Assembly (NCBI GenBank): GCA_028023455.1
Contig: JAQFVV010000285.1
Span: 368,501 to 432,500, forward strand
Direction: 5' to 3'
Length of the DNA: 64,000 bases
Source of the DNA: Epiperipatus broadwayi
Lineage: Eukaryota; Onychophora; Udeonychophora; Euonychophora; Peripatidae
The position numbers and the translations under genes are program-made. Under the pieces are notes generated by a model, which was not told the origin of the DNA, searched no databases, and saw only the letters and a list, made by a program, of their open reading frames with translations. Shown here piece by piece: positions 48,471 through 59,837 of the stretch (positions are counted from its first letter, which is position 1; every line of letters starts with the position of its first letter).

Positions 48471-49981
48471 TCTCTTCTTGTCAGATAGATGTAGTATTCC
48501 TATCTGATGAGAGGCAATTTCTTCTCTTGACCTTTTGTGCTGCCATATTTGTGTTACATTGAATGCATCGATATATCAGATGGATTGACATTGGTTTGAC
48601 TGCGAACTTTGGCCTAAGGTTAAATAAGGATAGAATATTTTCTTTTCAAATGCAAATCTATATAGTCTATTTATACTCAACACTCTAAATAAAAATGCAT
48701 TAAATTTAAGTTGGATATGGATGTTGCATGGATTCGTTATCGGTTACTTATGTTTGTGGTTTTCATATTCGGTTGGAATATATAAGTTATCGATGTCAAT
48801 GTGGCATCTTATGATGAATGCTATTGGGTTTCTTGTATTCCCTCTGCAATTGATGTTATCAATGACTTTGTATTTTGATCGGGTATGTTTATTTCAAGAT
48901 GTTTTTAACCATGGAATCTATGCAGCCAATCTATACTCAACATTATAAAACAAACTTTTATAAACCCATCTATACAAACTTAAAAAAATTAAAATCTAAA
49001 ATAAAATTTAAAAATGTAGTTAAATGCTAAAGTAAATATACTAAAATAATAATGCTAAATTTTATATATATGTGCGTAAATAAATGTTTGTGTGTATAAT
49101 TACTGGCAGTGGCTTATTTTATTCTTTTTTATATATTCTTAGATAAGAGTTTATTATAAAATATAAATCTCTGCTATTCCACTGAGCTAGTGACAATGGG
49201 CTAACAACCAGAATCAAAAAGTATAAAATAAAATAAAAAAAAATTTTTTTTGACTTACGTATCTGTCTACTTTATAAATTTTCTAGGTTCAAATGCCTAG
49301 TGGCACCCTGTAGTGTAGATTATGTTAACTCACCTATTCTCCGGATCATTATAATATATATATATATATATATATAATGTCAACTTTATCTTCTAAGATA
49401 TTTCTTAGGAAGTTTTATTCAAAGATTAAATTAGCTAAAAATTAATGAACTAATAGAAAAATTAAAAATATAATCTATTAATACAAAGTTGAACTACTGA
49501 AAAAGAAAGCTAATGGGAGTGTTGTGAAACTTATCACACATTTAGAAAATTATATTGAGTCTAATGTACTGAAATTATGAACACTTGTAGAAAACATTAG
49601 AATATTTTAAAATATAAAATAAGGATCTCAGAACAGAAAAACACAGATTAGAAGAAAACCTTTACTATGATGGTATGGTTTATATATGAGTTCAAAATAC
49701 AAATTTTTTCTTCAAATCAAATAAATTATAGGAAAGATTTAAAAGAGCAAGGTGATAATTTTAAAACTTCTTTACATGATGACAAAACTAGTAAAACTTT
49801 TTATCCAGTACTTTCTCAAAATCATTTAACTATCTAAAATAATATCAGCATTGAAAAAAATACTTTTAAAATTATGCCATTCAATGTAATTACTTAAGCA
49901 ATTGTAGAGTATTTAATTAAATTAAATATAAGCAAGTAGTTAATTTGTATTTTCAACATATATATATATATATATTTATAT
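48471..49981. other. AT-rich sequence with (TA)n runs
   Basis: The 75-codon plus frame at 48721-48948 is hydrophobic and has no recognised domain or supporting signals. TA runs near 49352-49376 and 49958-49982. Confidence 0.35.
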
Positions 49982-50338
49982 ATACTAGATTAATAACTTA
50001 ATGCTGGTTTACTGAGCATGTGAAATACTTTCCATCCAACTACTAAGAAAGTTTGTATTTAAATATTCTGTTATTTCATCTAATATTGACAAGCAGGATA
50101 CTGAAAATTTTTGACAATGCCAATAATTAAAATATAGTTTTAAAAGAAGAAGTGTGATCATTTTAAGATCATGTTTCATTCCAAAATGCTTAAGATTGAC
50201 CTATATAAATGAATGTAGATGGAAAGGATAAGATGGTCAGTTCTTATCTTTTAAAAGACTATTTTGTATTGAGAGTATTTCATGTGCTCAATAAATCAAT
50301 ATTGAGTTGTTAATCTAATTAGTATACAATATCAACCG
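49982..50338. repeat. Foldback repeat with inverted ends of about 55 bp
   Basis: AGATTAATAACTTAATGCTG, TTTACTGAGCATGTGAAATA and CTTTCCAT at the left pair with the inverted right end (GAGAGTATTTCATGTGCTCA, ATAAATCAATATTGAGTTGT, TAATCT). About 357 bp with no frame. MITE-like; class unknown. Confidence 0.5.
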
Positions 50339-50369
50339 CTAGGAAAATTTATATATATATATAACAATA

Positions 50370-50475
50370 ATGTTAGCCGAGAGGTCAGCACAGCTGCCTT
50401 GCAACCAGTTGTTTGCAGACAGTTGTTGTGGGTTTGCTTCCTGGACGATGCTTTGACATATGGAAAAAATAAATA
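50370..50475 (+). mobile_element. tRNA-derived SINE (long variable region)
   Basis: TGTTAGCCGAGAGGTCAGCA, CAGCTGCCTTGCAACCAGTT, TTTGCAGACAGTTG, GTGGGTTTGCTTCCTGG, ACGATGCTTTGACATATGG and an AAAT-repeat tail. ATAACAATAA / ATAACGATAA flank it and may be the target duplication. Confidence 0.8.
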
Positions 50476-50987
50476 AATAAATATAACGATAATTAACTAT
50501 TATATACAGTCTTTCAATTGGCACCGTTATATTTATTATTGTTATTACAATAGTTTTAATTAACAGACATTTAATTTTTATTAGATATATATATATATAC
50601 CTTCACATGTTTCAAAAATGTGTGCTGGAATAGAAGTTTAAAATATATAAAAAAATATGTACATTAAATTAAAGTACATCTAAAAATATGTATATAAAGT
50701 TAAATTATAACATGCTGAGTATTTCTAATAGTCACTTAAAAAAGTGAAGTGAATGCTACAAAAAAGTGCATCGATATTGTGAGCGGTTGGTCAGATTTGT
50801 GGGCCGATAGGATAGATGGTTGCATGGAATTGAGCTAAGATGAAAGATGCATAAAAACAAAAACTTGAAAAAATATATATAATTCACTCAATTTTTATAA
50901 TTTTGTTAATATTTAGACCACTATTACTAATGAAGAGGCATTAATTTAAAATTTATTTTCATAATGTCGAACTGCTATATCTTAAAG

Positions 50988-51477
50988 CAGTGGTCTTCAA
51001 CCTTTTCACACCTGAGGACCGGTAAAAATAAGGATAAGGTTTCGCCGCAAAAATAAGGATAAGGTTTCATGGACCAGCAGAAGTCTCTAGATAAATTTTC
51101 TTAAAGATGTAAACAGCTTAGCCTTAGATGAAGTTATATATATATGGAGTTTGTATAATAAAAAACTTTTTTTTTTTTAATATTGAATTTTTTTAGAAAA
51201 GTAATAAAAAATTTAATTCTACCCCCCCCCCCCATAAACATCTGTGATAACTAGAAAAACAAATTAATTTATGTATGACTGATTAGATTTTGTTCTGTTT
51301 CTTTTTTTTAATCAGGTAAAAGTGCGATGAAAAAAATAAATAAAAATTGTTTATATTAATTAAAAGTTTAAAATCTTATTATTTTGTTATTAAAACTTTC
51401 TTGCCAGTCTATCGCGGACCAGTAAAAAACTTCTACGGACCGGCACTGGGCCGCGGACCGGTGGTTGAAGACCACTG
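50988..51477. mobile_element. hAT-family MITE with 8-bp target-site duplication
   Basis: Terminal inverted repeats CAGTGGTCTTCAACC / GGTTGAAGACCACTG, with TCTTAAAG at 50980-50987 and TCCTAAAG at 51478-51485 as the 8-bp duplication (one mismatch). CAGTGGT-CTCAACC-type ends and an 8-bp duplication define hAT elements. Subterminal GGACCGG blocks occur at both ends, and AAAAATAAGGATAAGGTTT is tandemly duplicated near 51025-51070. 490 bp, no transposase, so it depended on an autonomous relative. Overlapping small frames are not genes. Confidence 0.9.
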
Positions 51478-51485
51478 TCCTAAAG

Positions 51486-52980
51486 GGAAGATAAGCTAAC
51501 GAACAATGGTCATAACTATTTTTAATCTCAACTGAGAGATTTTTAAGTTTTTCAATAATATTGTCTGATTCATCAAATTCTCTAGAACAAATCGGAGAAA
51601 TGTAAAAAGTAACCAAAATTCTTTCTAAGCAATAGGGTTCTGGTAGTAATTCTTCTCAAAACACTCACGAAATCCTTATCCAACAAACAGTTAAATATTA
51701 ATAAAGAATTATAATAAAATGGATAAGTAAATACTGTGTGCTTATAAAATAATTTTAATTAGGAAAAATATTAAGATTTTTTTTAAAAGTATCAATGCTG
51801 TCAGATTTTTAGTCATTAAATTTTTTTTTTGATACTATTGTATATATATATTATTTTTATAAATTGATCATTGTTAATTATAGCCATTTGAAACATTATT
51901 TCTTTATAAAACTCAATTAAAATGATGAAATTATTAAAGGACTTATTTTAAATTTTACAACCATTTATAAGTTATTATCTAAGTAGGATTCTTTATAAAT
52001 TAATAATTAGTATTATTTTATATAAAAAATAAAGTCTTTTTTTATATAAGTTAAAATTATTTTTAAATATTTTACTCGAATAAATTAAAATGAAAAAAAA
52101 ATACCGATTTACATTAAATTAATTGTGAACAATTTAAAATTATATTTCAAAGTACACTCTACAAAGACTGGCCAATTACTATATTAATAAACTCATTTTT
52201 TACTCTTTTGATGAAGACATTTAAAAAAAAAGATAATTAAGTACTTTTTAATAATCTAATTTAGTAGTCGTATTACTATAGAGCTTTTGAGAGAAAAATA
52301 ATTAAAATTTTTACAATGATTACATCCATCCTTATATCTATTTAATTTTATATTTATATTTAGTAATAAATACAAATATTCAATTACTTATTTATTTTAT
52401 TATGTTTGTTTTTATTAAAATGTATTTTTTGAAGTTTTATTTATTTAGTTTCTTTAAAGAATTCATCACTTTATTAAAATTCACTATCATCATCATCAAT
52501 AATAATTAGTTGCAAAGTAGTATGAACATTCCAACTCTAAAAAAAAAGTTAGAATGATATAATAGAGTTTTGCTACAACTACGTAAAGCAATCTGCAAAC
52601 CACAAATACTGTCAAAGATAGAAAACTGGTTTATTAATATTGTATTCGTGATATTTTACAAGCTTTCTTTTAAGTATTTCCCCAGCCAATCTTTTTTTTT
52701 ATCTGATAGACTTTGATGATTTGTCTTATAGCAGTTCATAATTTTCTGTTCTCAGGCATATCTTGGAGAGAGAGACAATAATATTGCACTTCTTTAGAAT
52801 TTCTTTGAGATAATTCTTATAACATAGATGGGATCTATTTCTCCTATGAAAACCATGCTTAAATTTACTATAAAATGTTTATCCAATCAAAGTCTTGATT
52901 TTACAATAATAAACTCTATAGTATAATATTCCATATGACAAGTTGATAAACAAATTGATTGGTCACATGATCATTATTTG
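51486..52980. other. AT-rich sequence, no recognised feature
   Basis: Nothing recognised. Confidence 0.4.
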
Positions 52981-53135
52981 AGATCCAAGGCTCCTCACTG
53001 ATGAAGGCTACAAGCCAGAAACTAGTCTGGGGATATTGGATGAGTAGGCACTAGATGGGGATTTTATGCACAAGCCTTCTGGCATCCATTGGTTACTCTG
53101 GCTTGCACTGTGTGGCAATGTGTATAGAGAGTGTT
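52981..53135 (+). repeat. Hammerhead family B, single arm
   Basis: Matches one arm of 7109-7556: GATATTGGATGAGTAGGCAC, TAGATGGGGATTTTATGCAC, TGGTTACTCTGGCTTGCACT, GTATAGAGAGT. No second inverted arm is present, so it may be the monomer from which the palindrome formed. Downstream sequence is unremarkable. The minus-strand frame 53008-53193 is a shadow. Confidence 0.75.
52983..53041 (+). ncRNA. Type I hammerhead ribozyme, near-perfect motif
   Basis: All parts are present: ATCCAA, a GGC internal loop, TCCTCA (helix I); CTGATGA (52998-53004); helix II GGCT/AGCC with loop ACA and one A-A mismatch next to the core; GAAA (53018-53021); helix III AC/GT with a two-base loop; cleavage triplet GTC, so cleavage is predicted after C53027; then TGGGGA, TA, TTGGAT (53028-53041) closing both segments of helix I. 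All conserved core bases match the hammerhead consensus. Expected to self-cleave the RNA, perhaps better as a dimer because helix III is so short. Structure is seen; activity is inferred. Confidence 0.8.
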
Positions 53136-53497
53136 GCAAATTGATTGGTCTTGTAATTGTATTACCATGTTTTTTTAGAATTTTACTGAGCAATCTTAAA
53201 TGAAAATTTTATGTAATAAATTTACATGCATAATGAGAGGTAGTTAATGCCCATTTCACAAAATCCTATCAAAAACATTTTATCAAAAATTACTCTTCAA
53301 AAAGAGAAACTCTTATTTATTTCAGAAATAAAATAAATATGTGTACACATATTGTACACAATAAAAAGCCCACAATAAGTTATGAACGTTTAGCACAAAT
53401 TATTATTCATTGATAAAAATGGTTTTTTTTTTATTTTAATATTTACATATATTTATAATAAAAGAATTGGTTTCTAATTTAATTAAAATTTTTTTTT
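53136..53497. other. AT-rich spacer
   Basis: Nothing recognised. Confidence 0.35.
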
Positions 53498-53585
53498 TCA
53501 TGTGTCAAAGCATCGGCCAGGAAGCAAACCTGATACCACTGCTTGAAAGGCAACCATGCTGACCACTCGGCCACTAACACTTAGA
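53498..53585 (-). mobile_element. tRNA-derived SINE
   Basis: Minus strand: AAGTGTTAGTGGCCGAGTGG, TCAGCATGGTTGCC, TTTCAAGCAG, CAGGTTTGCTTCCTGG, CCGATGCTTTGACACATG, then an A-tail. A box and B box are recognisable. Confidence 0.8.
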
Positions 53586-54907
53586 CTGTTTGAAATTATT
53601 TACATGATCAAATTGAGTATAAAACATGTCAGTGACACTGTTAAAGAAATTTATTTAAATATAAAAGTTGCTTATAAATTGATTTTTATAAGTTACAATA
53701 TCTGTGATTTTGAAACTTTTTTATTACTTTAAAATTGCTTTAAAACTGTAATAAATAAAAAGCATATATCAGTAGAAGAATGAACATGAAAAATATGTAA
53801 TGAGTTATTTCTATCAAATAAAAATCATTAAAATCACATGAATAATCAGTCAACATATAATCATTTAGAATATTTCAAAATATTATGTGCCATTAGATTT
53901 CTTTAAAAAACTAATAAAAAATAATTAACTCTTCTGTATTTCAATGTTTTTCTATCTTCTAGTAGCAATTTGTATCATAATTCAATATTTTAATTTTAGT
54001 GTTAATAATATTATTCAATATTATGAATCAATAAATTGGATTTGATTTATTAGAAATATAAGTTTACAAATGAAAAAAAAAACATTTAACCTTTTAATGG
54101 GTAATTAATTTTATTGGCAGAGTGAGGTAAAAGTCTAAACTTTTAATTGGTCAATTCACAAACTCAACCATCAAAATATATTCATCTTTTAATATTATAT
54201 TCACTTTAGTTTCATTTGTAAAAAGTATATTAATAATTTGTCAGGTTATGAAAGTGAATGAAAGTTTTTTCAAAAATAAATTTTTATTTATAATTATAAA
54301 AATATTTGATAGCAGCAAATCTAAAATGAACATTACTCACCAACTAAAAAGTTTTGCTGATGTCAGCGATTTCTTTCTCAATTTTACGTTGCAGATAAGT
54401 AAATAACTTTTATTAAAATCTTAACTATTTTTCTATAATAATTTTATTTTTAGCATATTTTATCAAAATAATTTATAATATGTCAAAAAATACTTTTAAA
54501 ATGGTCTAAAACATTCGTTTATCACTTTCAAAATGAAAAAAAAGAAATCATAATGTTGGAAGTTATTGACAAGTGAATTTTTTTGTCCTCAATAGTTGAG
54601 AGCCAATCAATGCTTAGAATAGACTACTTCCTCCCTTTGTTAGACCTTCAATGTCAGTTTTATTGAGTTTTTACTTATAAAATAATTCAAGAGAGGGAAG
54701 CATCTTACGGAACTTTTTATAATCTTTCAAGTGATAGTAAAATCTTTACCGTAGCATTAAAAATGATGGAATTCAGGTGACTTGAAGTGGCTATGAGTCA
54801 GATCGTAAAACTCCTTAGAAAGATTAAAAAATCATATTTGAATTTTTGAAATATATAAAAAAACTAGAAGTGTAAAGTATGTATAATTGTCATAATGTTA
54901 TTAAGCT
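53586..54907. other. AT-rich sequence, no recognised feature
   Basis: Nothing recognised. Confidence 0.4.
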
Positions 54908-55794
54908 GTACTTAACTTTCATATGAATTAGTTTGTTTTTTCATTAATTTTCGACTAGTGAAAATTTCTGCAAGCTTTATACTGTAATATGTGTATTTTC
55001 CTATATACATTATAATATAAAATTTTAGTTTGAAAAAAATTTTATACAGGGCAAGAAAATCAAAACATTCCTCAAAACAATATAATTTAGCTCCACCCTG
55101 ACAAGTATCTCTATTGTATTATAATAGATTTTTGACATCACAATTTTTATGACATTGTTTAAAGAAAATGGTTTGAATAACTAAAAACATGTTTATTTGG
55201 GAATTTATTACAATTCTAGATACTTTTTATACAATAATTTATACAATATTTATTAAAAATCAGAAATATAAATTATTAATAATTTATTTTGAATAAAAAT
55301 ATTTTATTTTCCAAAATAGAATGTTATATTGGTGGATATTTCAAATCTTCCCTAGAGCTATTTAGAAGCTTGGCTTTCTATGTAAGCAATTTAATTATAA
55401 TAATGAGTATAAAATTATTGTAATTTTGCAATAAATATGGAAAAAATTTAAACCTTTAAAGCATATTTCATTAGATATAAGTGAAATAAATAAATATTTG
55501 TTAAGATTTTTTTTATAAAAAGACAATAATGAAGATTTCAGTGATTTTGTAAATGAAAATAATCTTTTTAAAAATGTTGACATATAATCTTTTTGTTTTG
55601 ATTACAATCTCATTTTTTTAATATTTATAGAAAGAAAATATGAATATCTAAAATTTATTTCAGTAAACAAAAATATCTATTAAATGAAGTCAAATTTATT
55701 ATTTTTTGATAAGTAATAATGGTTTAATCTTAAATTCTATGTTGAACATGAGAACAAATAAACAATGAATTGTGAAAGGAACACCAGAGAGATA
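54908..55794 (+). repeat. Repeat family E, copy 1
   Basis: About 885 bp that recurs inverted at 56721-57692 and, in part, direct at about 56030-56720. Shared blocks include CATATGAATTAGTTTG, GCAAGCTTTATACTGTAATA, TTTAGCTCCACCCTGACAAG, ATGGTTTGAATAAC and AAATAAACAATGAATTGTG. No protein recognised in any copy. Confidence 0.7.
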
Positions 55795-56029
55795 AATAAA
55801 ACTAAATTAATGAAATCTGTTGAAAGAATTCCAACTTTTAAACATGAATAAATAATTAGAAAGACATCATAAACTGATAAAATTATGTTCTAAAATTGAA
55901 AATTGTATATATATTTACTAACCACCAAACAATTCAACCCAATCTTTCACTTATTTTTAAGCTATTCATCACCTATTAAGAATGTTCACAAGTTTTGTTT
56001 TTAAATACAAGTATTTTATCATACATATT

Positions 56030-56720
56030 TCAATATAAAATTTTCATTCACAAAAGTTCCATAGATAGTCAGAAAATAAAAAAATTAACTAAAATAAGAA
56101 AGCTTTAGCTCCATGTTGACAACTATCATGTATTTTTGACATTTTTTGAAGCCACTAATCGGTATGACATTATTCGAAGAAAATAGTTTGAATAACCAAA
56201 AATATGTTTATTTGTGAAATTATTACAATTCAATTATGCAATAACTATTACAAATCAAAATTATAAATTATTAATAATTTATTTTGAATGGAAATATTTT
56301 ATTTTTAAAAATAGAACATTATATTTTTGGACAATGCAAATTTACTCTAAAGCTATTTACAAGCTTAGTTTCTGACATAATCAGAGCAATTATAACAGTG
56401 ATATGAAAGTATTGAAATATTGCAAAAAATATTAAAAAATTGTAAAGTTTTAAGGTATAATTCATTAGACTTAAGAGAATTAAATATTTTTATACATTTT
56501 AAAAACAAATGTCATGGAATAAAGATTTCGTTGATTTTTGAAAATTAAAATAATCTTTGCAGTGTTGATAATGTTTTAAATATGATCTCATTTTTTAAAT
56601 ATTTTCAGAAATAAAATGAGAACATTTAGAATTTATTTCACTTGTAAACAAAAATATCTATCAAATGAAGTTAAATTTATTATTTTCTGATAAGTAACAA
56701 TGGGTTAATCTTAAACTTAA
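56030..56720 (+). repeat. Repeat family E, copy 2 (partial, more diverged)
   Basis: Same order as copy 1: AGCTCCATGTTGACAACTAT, ATAGTTTGAATAACCAAAAA, AATTATTAATAATTTATTTT, TTTGGACAAT, AAATATCTATCAAATGAAGT, GTAACAATGGGTTAATCTTA. It abuts copy 3 at 56720. Confidence 0.65.
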
Positions 56721-57692
56721 CTCTCTGGCATTTCTTTTGAAATTCATTGTTTTTTTGTTCTCATGTTCAACATAGAATTTAAGATTAAACCATTATTACT
56801 TATCAGAAAATAATAAACTTGACTTTGTTTAATAGATATTTTTATTTACTATTGAAATAAATTTTATATGTTCACATTTTTTTCTGTAAATATTAAAAAA
56901 ATGAGATCATAATCAAAACAATAAGTTTATACATCATCATTTCTAGAAAAAAAAATTATTTTACAAAATCAATGAAATCTTCATTATTTGTGACTTTTTT
57001 AAGAATATAAATAAATATTTATTTATTTCTCTTATATCTAATAAAATAAGTTTTACATGTTTAAAATTTTTCAATATTTTTTGCAAAATTACAATATTTT
57101 CATACTCATTATTATAATTAGATTGCTTATGTAGAAAGCTAAGCTTCTAAATAAAATAGCTTTAGGCCATATTTGCATTGTTTGCTAATGTAACATTCTA
57201 TTTTTGAAAATAAAGTATTTCCATTATGAATATGGAGACTTAAGTTCTCTGAAAGTGCTTAGCCTATAATTCTTTTCTAATAATATTAAGCTTCACTTTT
57301 TTGCATAAAGCACAATTTAAAATTTTTGATATCTGATAAATATTGTGTAAATTATTATATAAAAATATCTAAAATTGTAATAAACTCACAAATAACACAT
57401 TTTTGGTTATTCAAACCATTTTTGAACTTCTTTAAACAACATTGTAAAAATCATGACATCGAAAACTTATCAGAATACAATAGAGGCACTTGTCAGGGTG
57501 GATCTAAATTATGTTGTTTTGAGAAATTTTTTGATTTTCTAGTCATCTACAGAATTTTTTTCAAACTAAAATTTTATATTATAATGTGTGTAGGAAAATA
57601 CGCATATTACAGTATAAAGCTTACAGGAGTTTTCACTATGGGGAGAATTAATGAAAAAACTAAGTAATTCATATGAAAACTAAATATGGTTA
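56721..57692 (-). repeat. Repeat family E, copy 3 (inverted)
   Basis: Inverted counterpart of copy 1 over nearly its whole length; the right end ATTCATATGAAAACTAAAT mirrors the start of copy 1. The 113-codon plus frame 57326-57667 lies in this repeat. It is antisense to copy 1 sequence and not maintained there, so I do not regard it as a gene. Confidence 0.7.
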
Positions 57693-58159
57693 ATGTTGAA
57701 TGTTTGCAATAACTGAAGACAAAAGAAAATGGTAACTTGCAAGAGAGTTAAATCATTACAAAAATTTAGTACCCCACTGTTTGACAGGTATTTGACAGAC
57801 CATAACAACAACTATAATAATCACTATTTTATTTTAAACATTTCTTCAAGTTTTTTAACTTTTATTTTTAAAAATGAAATATTTTAAAGAAATCTAAATC
57901 TAAACTTGAATAGATTTTTTTTTAATAATTATTATGGAAATATTTTGTAAAAATAACTGCAATTACTTAAATAACTTATGAAATTATGCAATACTCTTCA
58001 CTTATTTTTAAAAACAATGAAGGGAGAATTTACTAAGTTTATTTATATACACAATATCAAAGAATCTATCAAATAAACATTTTTTTATGTTTCTGAATCA
58101 GCATGTTTCATCTTTTGCTATATGAAATTTTATATAGCGTGATGTTTTTTATAAACTGT
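57693..58159. other. AT-rich spacer
   Basis: Nothing recognised. Confidence 0.35.
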
Positions 58160-58447
58160 AATATTAATAAGCCAATAAGCTAATGCACATGTGCTTTGTA
58201 GATGTAACTATATAAATGAATACTCCTTCTTTCCAAACACAAGATAAAGTCTTTGGGAAAACATCTTCATGCTCTCATTTCCAAACACTTAAGATTTTCC
58301 CATACATAAACATTTGGGTTGAAAAGATAGATGATTCATTATATCTTTTCCCAAAGGCTTTATCTTGTATTTGGTAAGTGGGTGTATTTATTTATATAGT
58401 TACATCTAGAAAGCACATGTGCATTAGCTTATTGGCTTATTAATATG
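58160..58447. repeat. Palindromic repeat family F
   Basis: Inverted arms of about 105 bp: AATAAGCCAATAAGCTAATG, CACATGTGCTTT, GTAGATGTAACTATATAAAT, ACAAGATAAAGTCTTTGGGA and their complements at 58345-58447. A single arm occurs at 17718-17835. MITE-like foldback; no frame. Confidence 0.7.
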
Positions 58448-58790
58448 TGAAATAGTATATGAATAAGTGCCCTATTCAGATTTTTTTTGAACTAGTAAAT
58501 GAATATTTAAATTATTTTCAATTTTAACTTTAAAAGTGTAAAATAGCCCTAATGATAGCAGTAAAAAGGCAGTTTAATGTCAATGAATAAGATCCTTGTA
58601 GTTCTCTGTAATATCATGCATCTGATAATAAGCAAATTAAATGCACATATTTATCAAATAATAAAAAAATTTAAAATTTATTCAGTGATATTTTAATATC
58701 ATCATTTTTTAAAAAATACTTTCACTCATAAACACAATTTTAAAATAAGTAATTCTTTTAAATTTATCACATATATATTATAATAAAAAT
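58448..58790. other. AT-rich spacer
   Basis: Nothing recognised. Confidence 0.35.
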
Positions 58791-59770
58791 AGTAATTTTA
58801 GCGGTAACAAACTATTATAAACAATCCTTAAATCCGCAGAAGTACTTTTGGTTAATTTCTTAAACCTGCCTCAACTGCCATTAAATTAAAAAAAAACAAA
58901 AAACAAAGTGGAAGCAAATGTCATCAATTCAAATTCCATGAATTGGTATATAAGCATGTAAAAAGTAAAAATAATGAGTCCAAACCTTAAAACAGTCAGA
59001 GATATAGTCTTCACCAACTCCAATATCAGACCGACCTAATTCTCTCGCCCATAAAAGTAATCCACACTGGAACATTTGCTATTATTAGACTATCCATTTT
59101 CATTCTCTATGCAATCTGGGTAGTACGTTGCAAGTTAATAATGGAACTGCTCCGCCTAGATCCAGATCTGTTGTTCTGTGAAACAATAAAGAAAATCAGG
59201 AAAAGAGATGAGCTCATCTTTCTCAAAAAATCCTTTGAGAACACTTGGAACTTATTCACCCTCCCAACTAATAACAACAGAACAACAAACATGCTAGCCT
59301 ACTAAACCACTCATAAGAACTCTCAGAACTTCTCATAACCTCATTTAACTTTGTATATATCCTCTCCAATTTGTACACAAAGTAATTAATAAATATATTT
59401 TTGAAACAAAAGTAAAAATAAAGGTGATTTAATTTCTCCTTCAGTTTTCTTTGATCATGAAAAAACATGTAAATATAAATTTAAATTTGATTTTGAAAAT
59501 GTGAAAATTCTTCATGAAGAGAAACCATAATAAAAAAAAAATTAAGGAGGCAATTTTTATAAATAGGAATAAAATGCATTTAATAAATAGACAATCTATC
59601 TGCTAACATTAAAATATGATATTCCAGGAATTTGAATTGATCATGTTTGCTTCTGCTTTGTTTTTTTAAATTTAATGGCAGTTGAGGCAGGTTCAAGAAA
59701 TTAACTGAAAGTACTTCTGTGGATTTAAGTATTGTGTATAATAGCTTGCTACTGTTAAAATTATTATTTT
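58791..59770. mobile_element. Element with about 150-bp terminal inverted repeats (family G)
   Basis: The ends pair over about 150 bp: AGTAATTTTAGCGGTAACAA, AACTATTATAAACAATCC, CAGAAGTACTTTTGGTTAAT, AAACCTGCCTCAACTGCCAT and ATCAATTCAAATTCC at the left, with inverted copies at 59622-59770. The 980-bp unit includes a more GC-rich interior with an open frame on the plus strand (about 58994-59304). Long inverted ends with a coding-like interior suggest a DNA transposon remnant, but I could not place the superfamily. Confidence 0.6.
58994..59304 (+). pseudogene. Unrecognised frame inside family G element
   Basis: About 100 codons open to a TAA at 59302-59304, without an early Met. The translation includes FAIIRLSIFILYAIWVVRCK, LIMELLRLDPDLLFCETIKK, IRKRDELIFLKKSFENTWNL and FTLPTNNNRTTNMLAY. 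Composition is balanced and unlike noise. The hydrophobic-W-R-C-K stretch recalls the last segment of some LINE reverse transcriptases, but this is too weak to name. The frame is absent as a complete gene; it may be captured or ancestral sequence. Confidence 0.35.
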
Positions 59771-59837
59771 TATTATAATTACAATTTTGTTTTAATTAAC
59801 AGATATTTTATTTATATTATATATATATTAAATTAAA

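Noticed and set aside
48500-48535. CTGATGAGAGGC as another hammerhead core
   Set aside because: No GAAA box follows at a suitable distance and no helix I partner is present.
48721-48948. 75-codon hydrophobic frame resembling membrane segments
   Set aside because: AT-rich DNA readily gives F/L/I/M-rich frames; there is no start context, homologue or neighbouring exon.
57326-57667. 113-codon open frame
   Set aside because: It lies inside repeat family E, is not maintained in the other two copies and has no recognisable domain.
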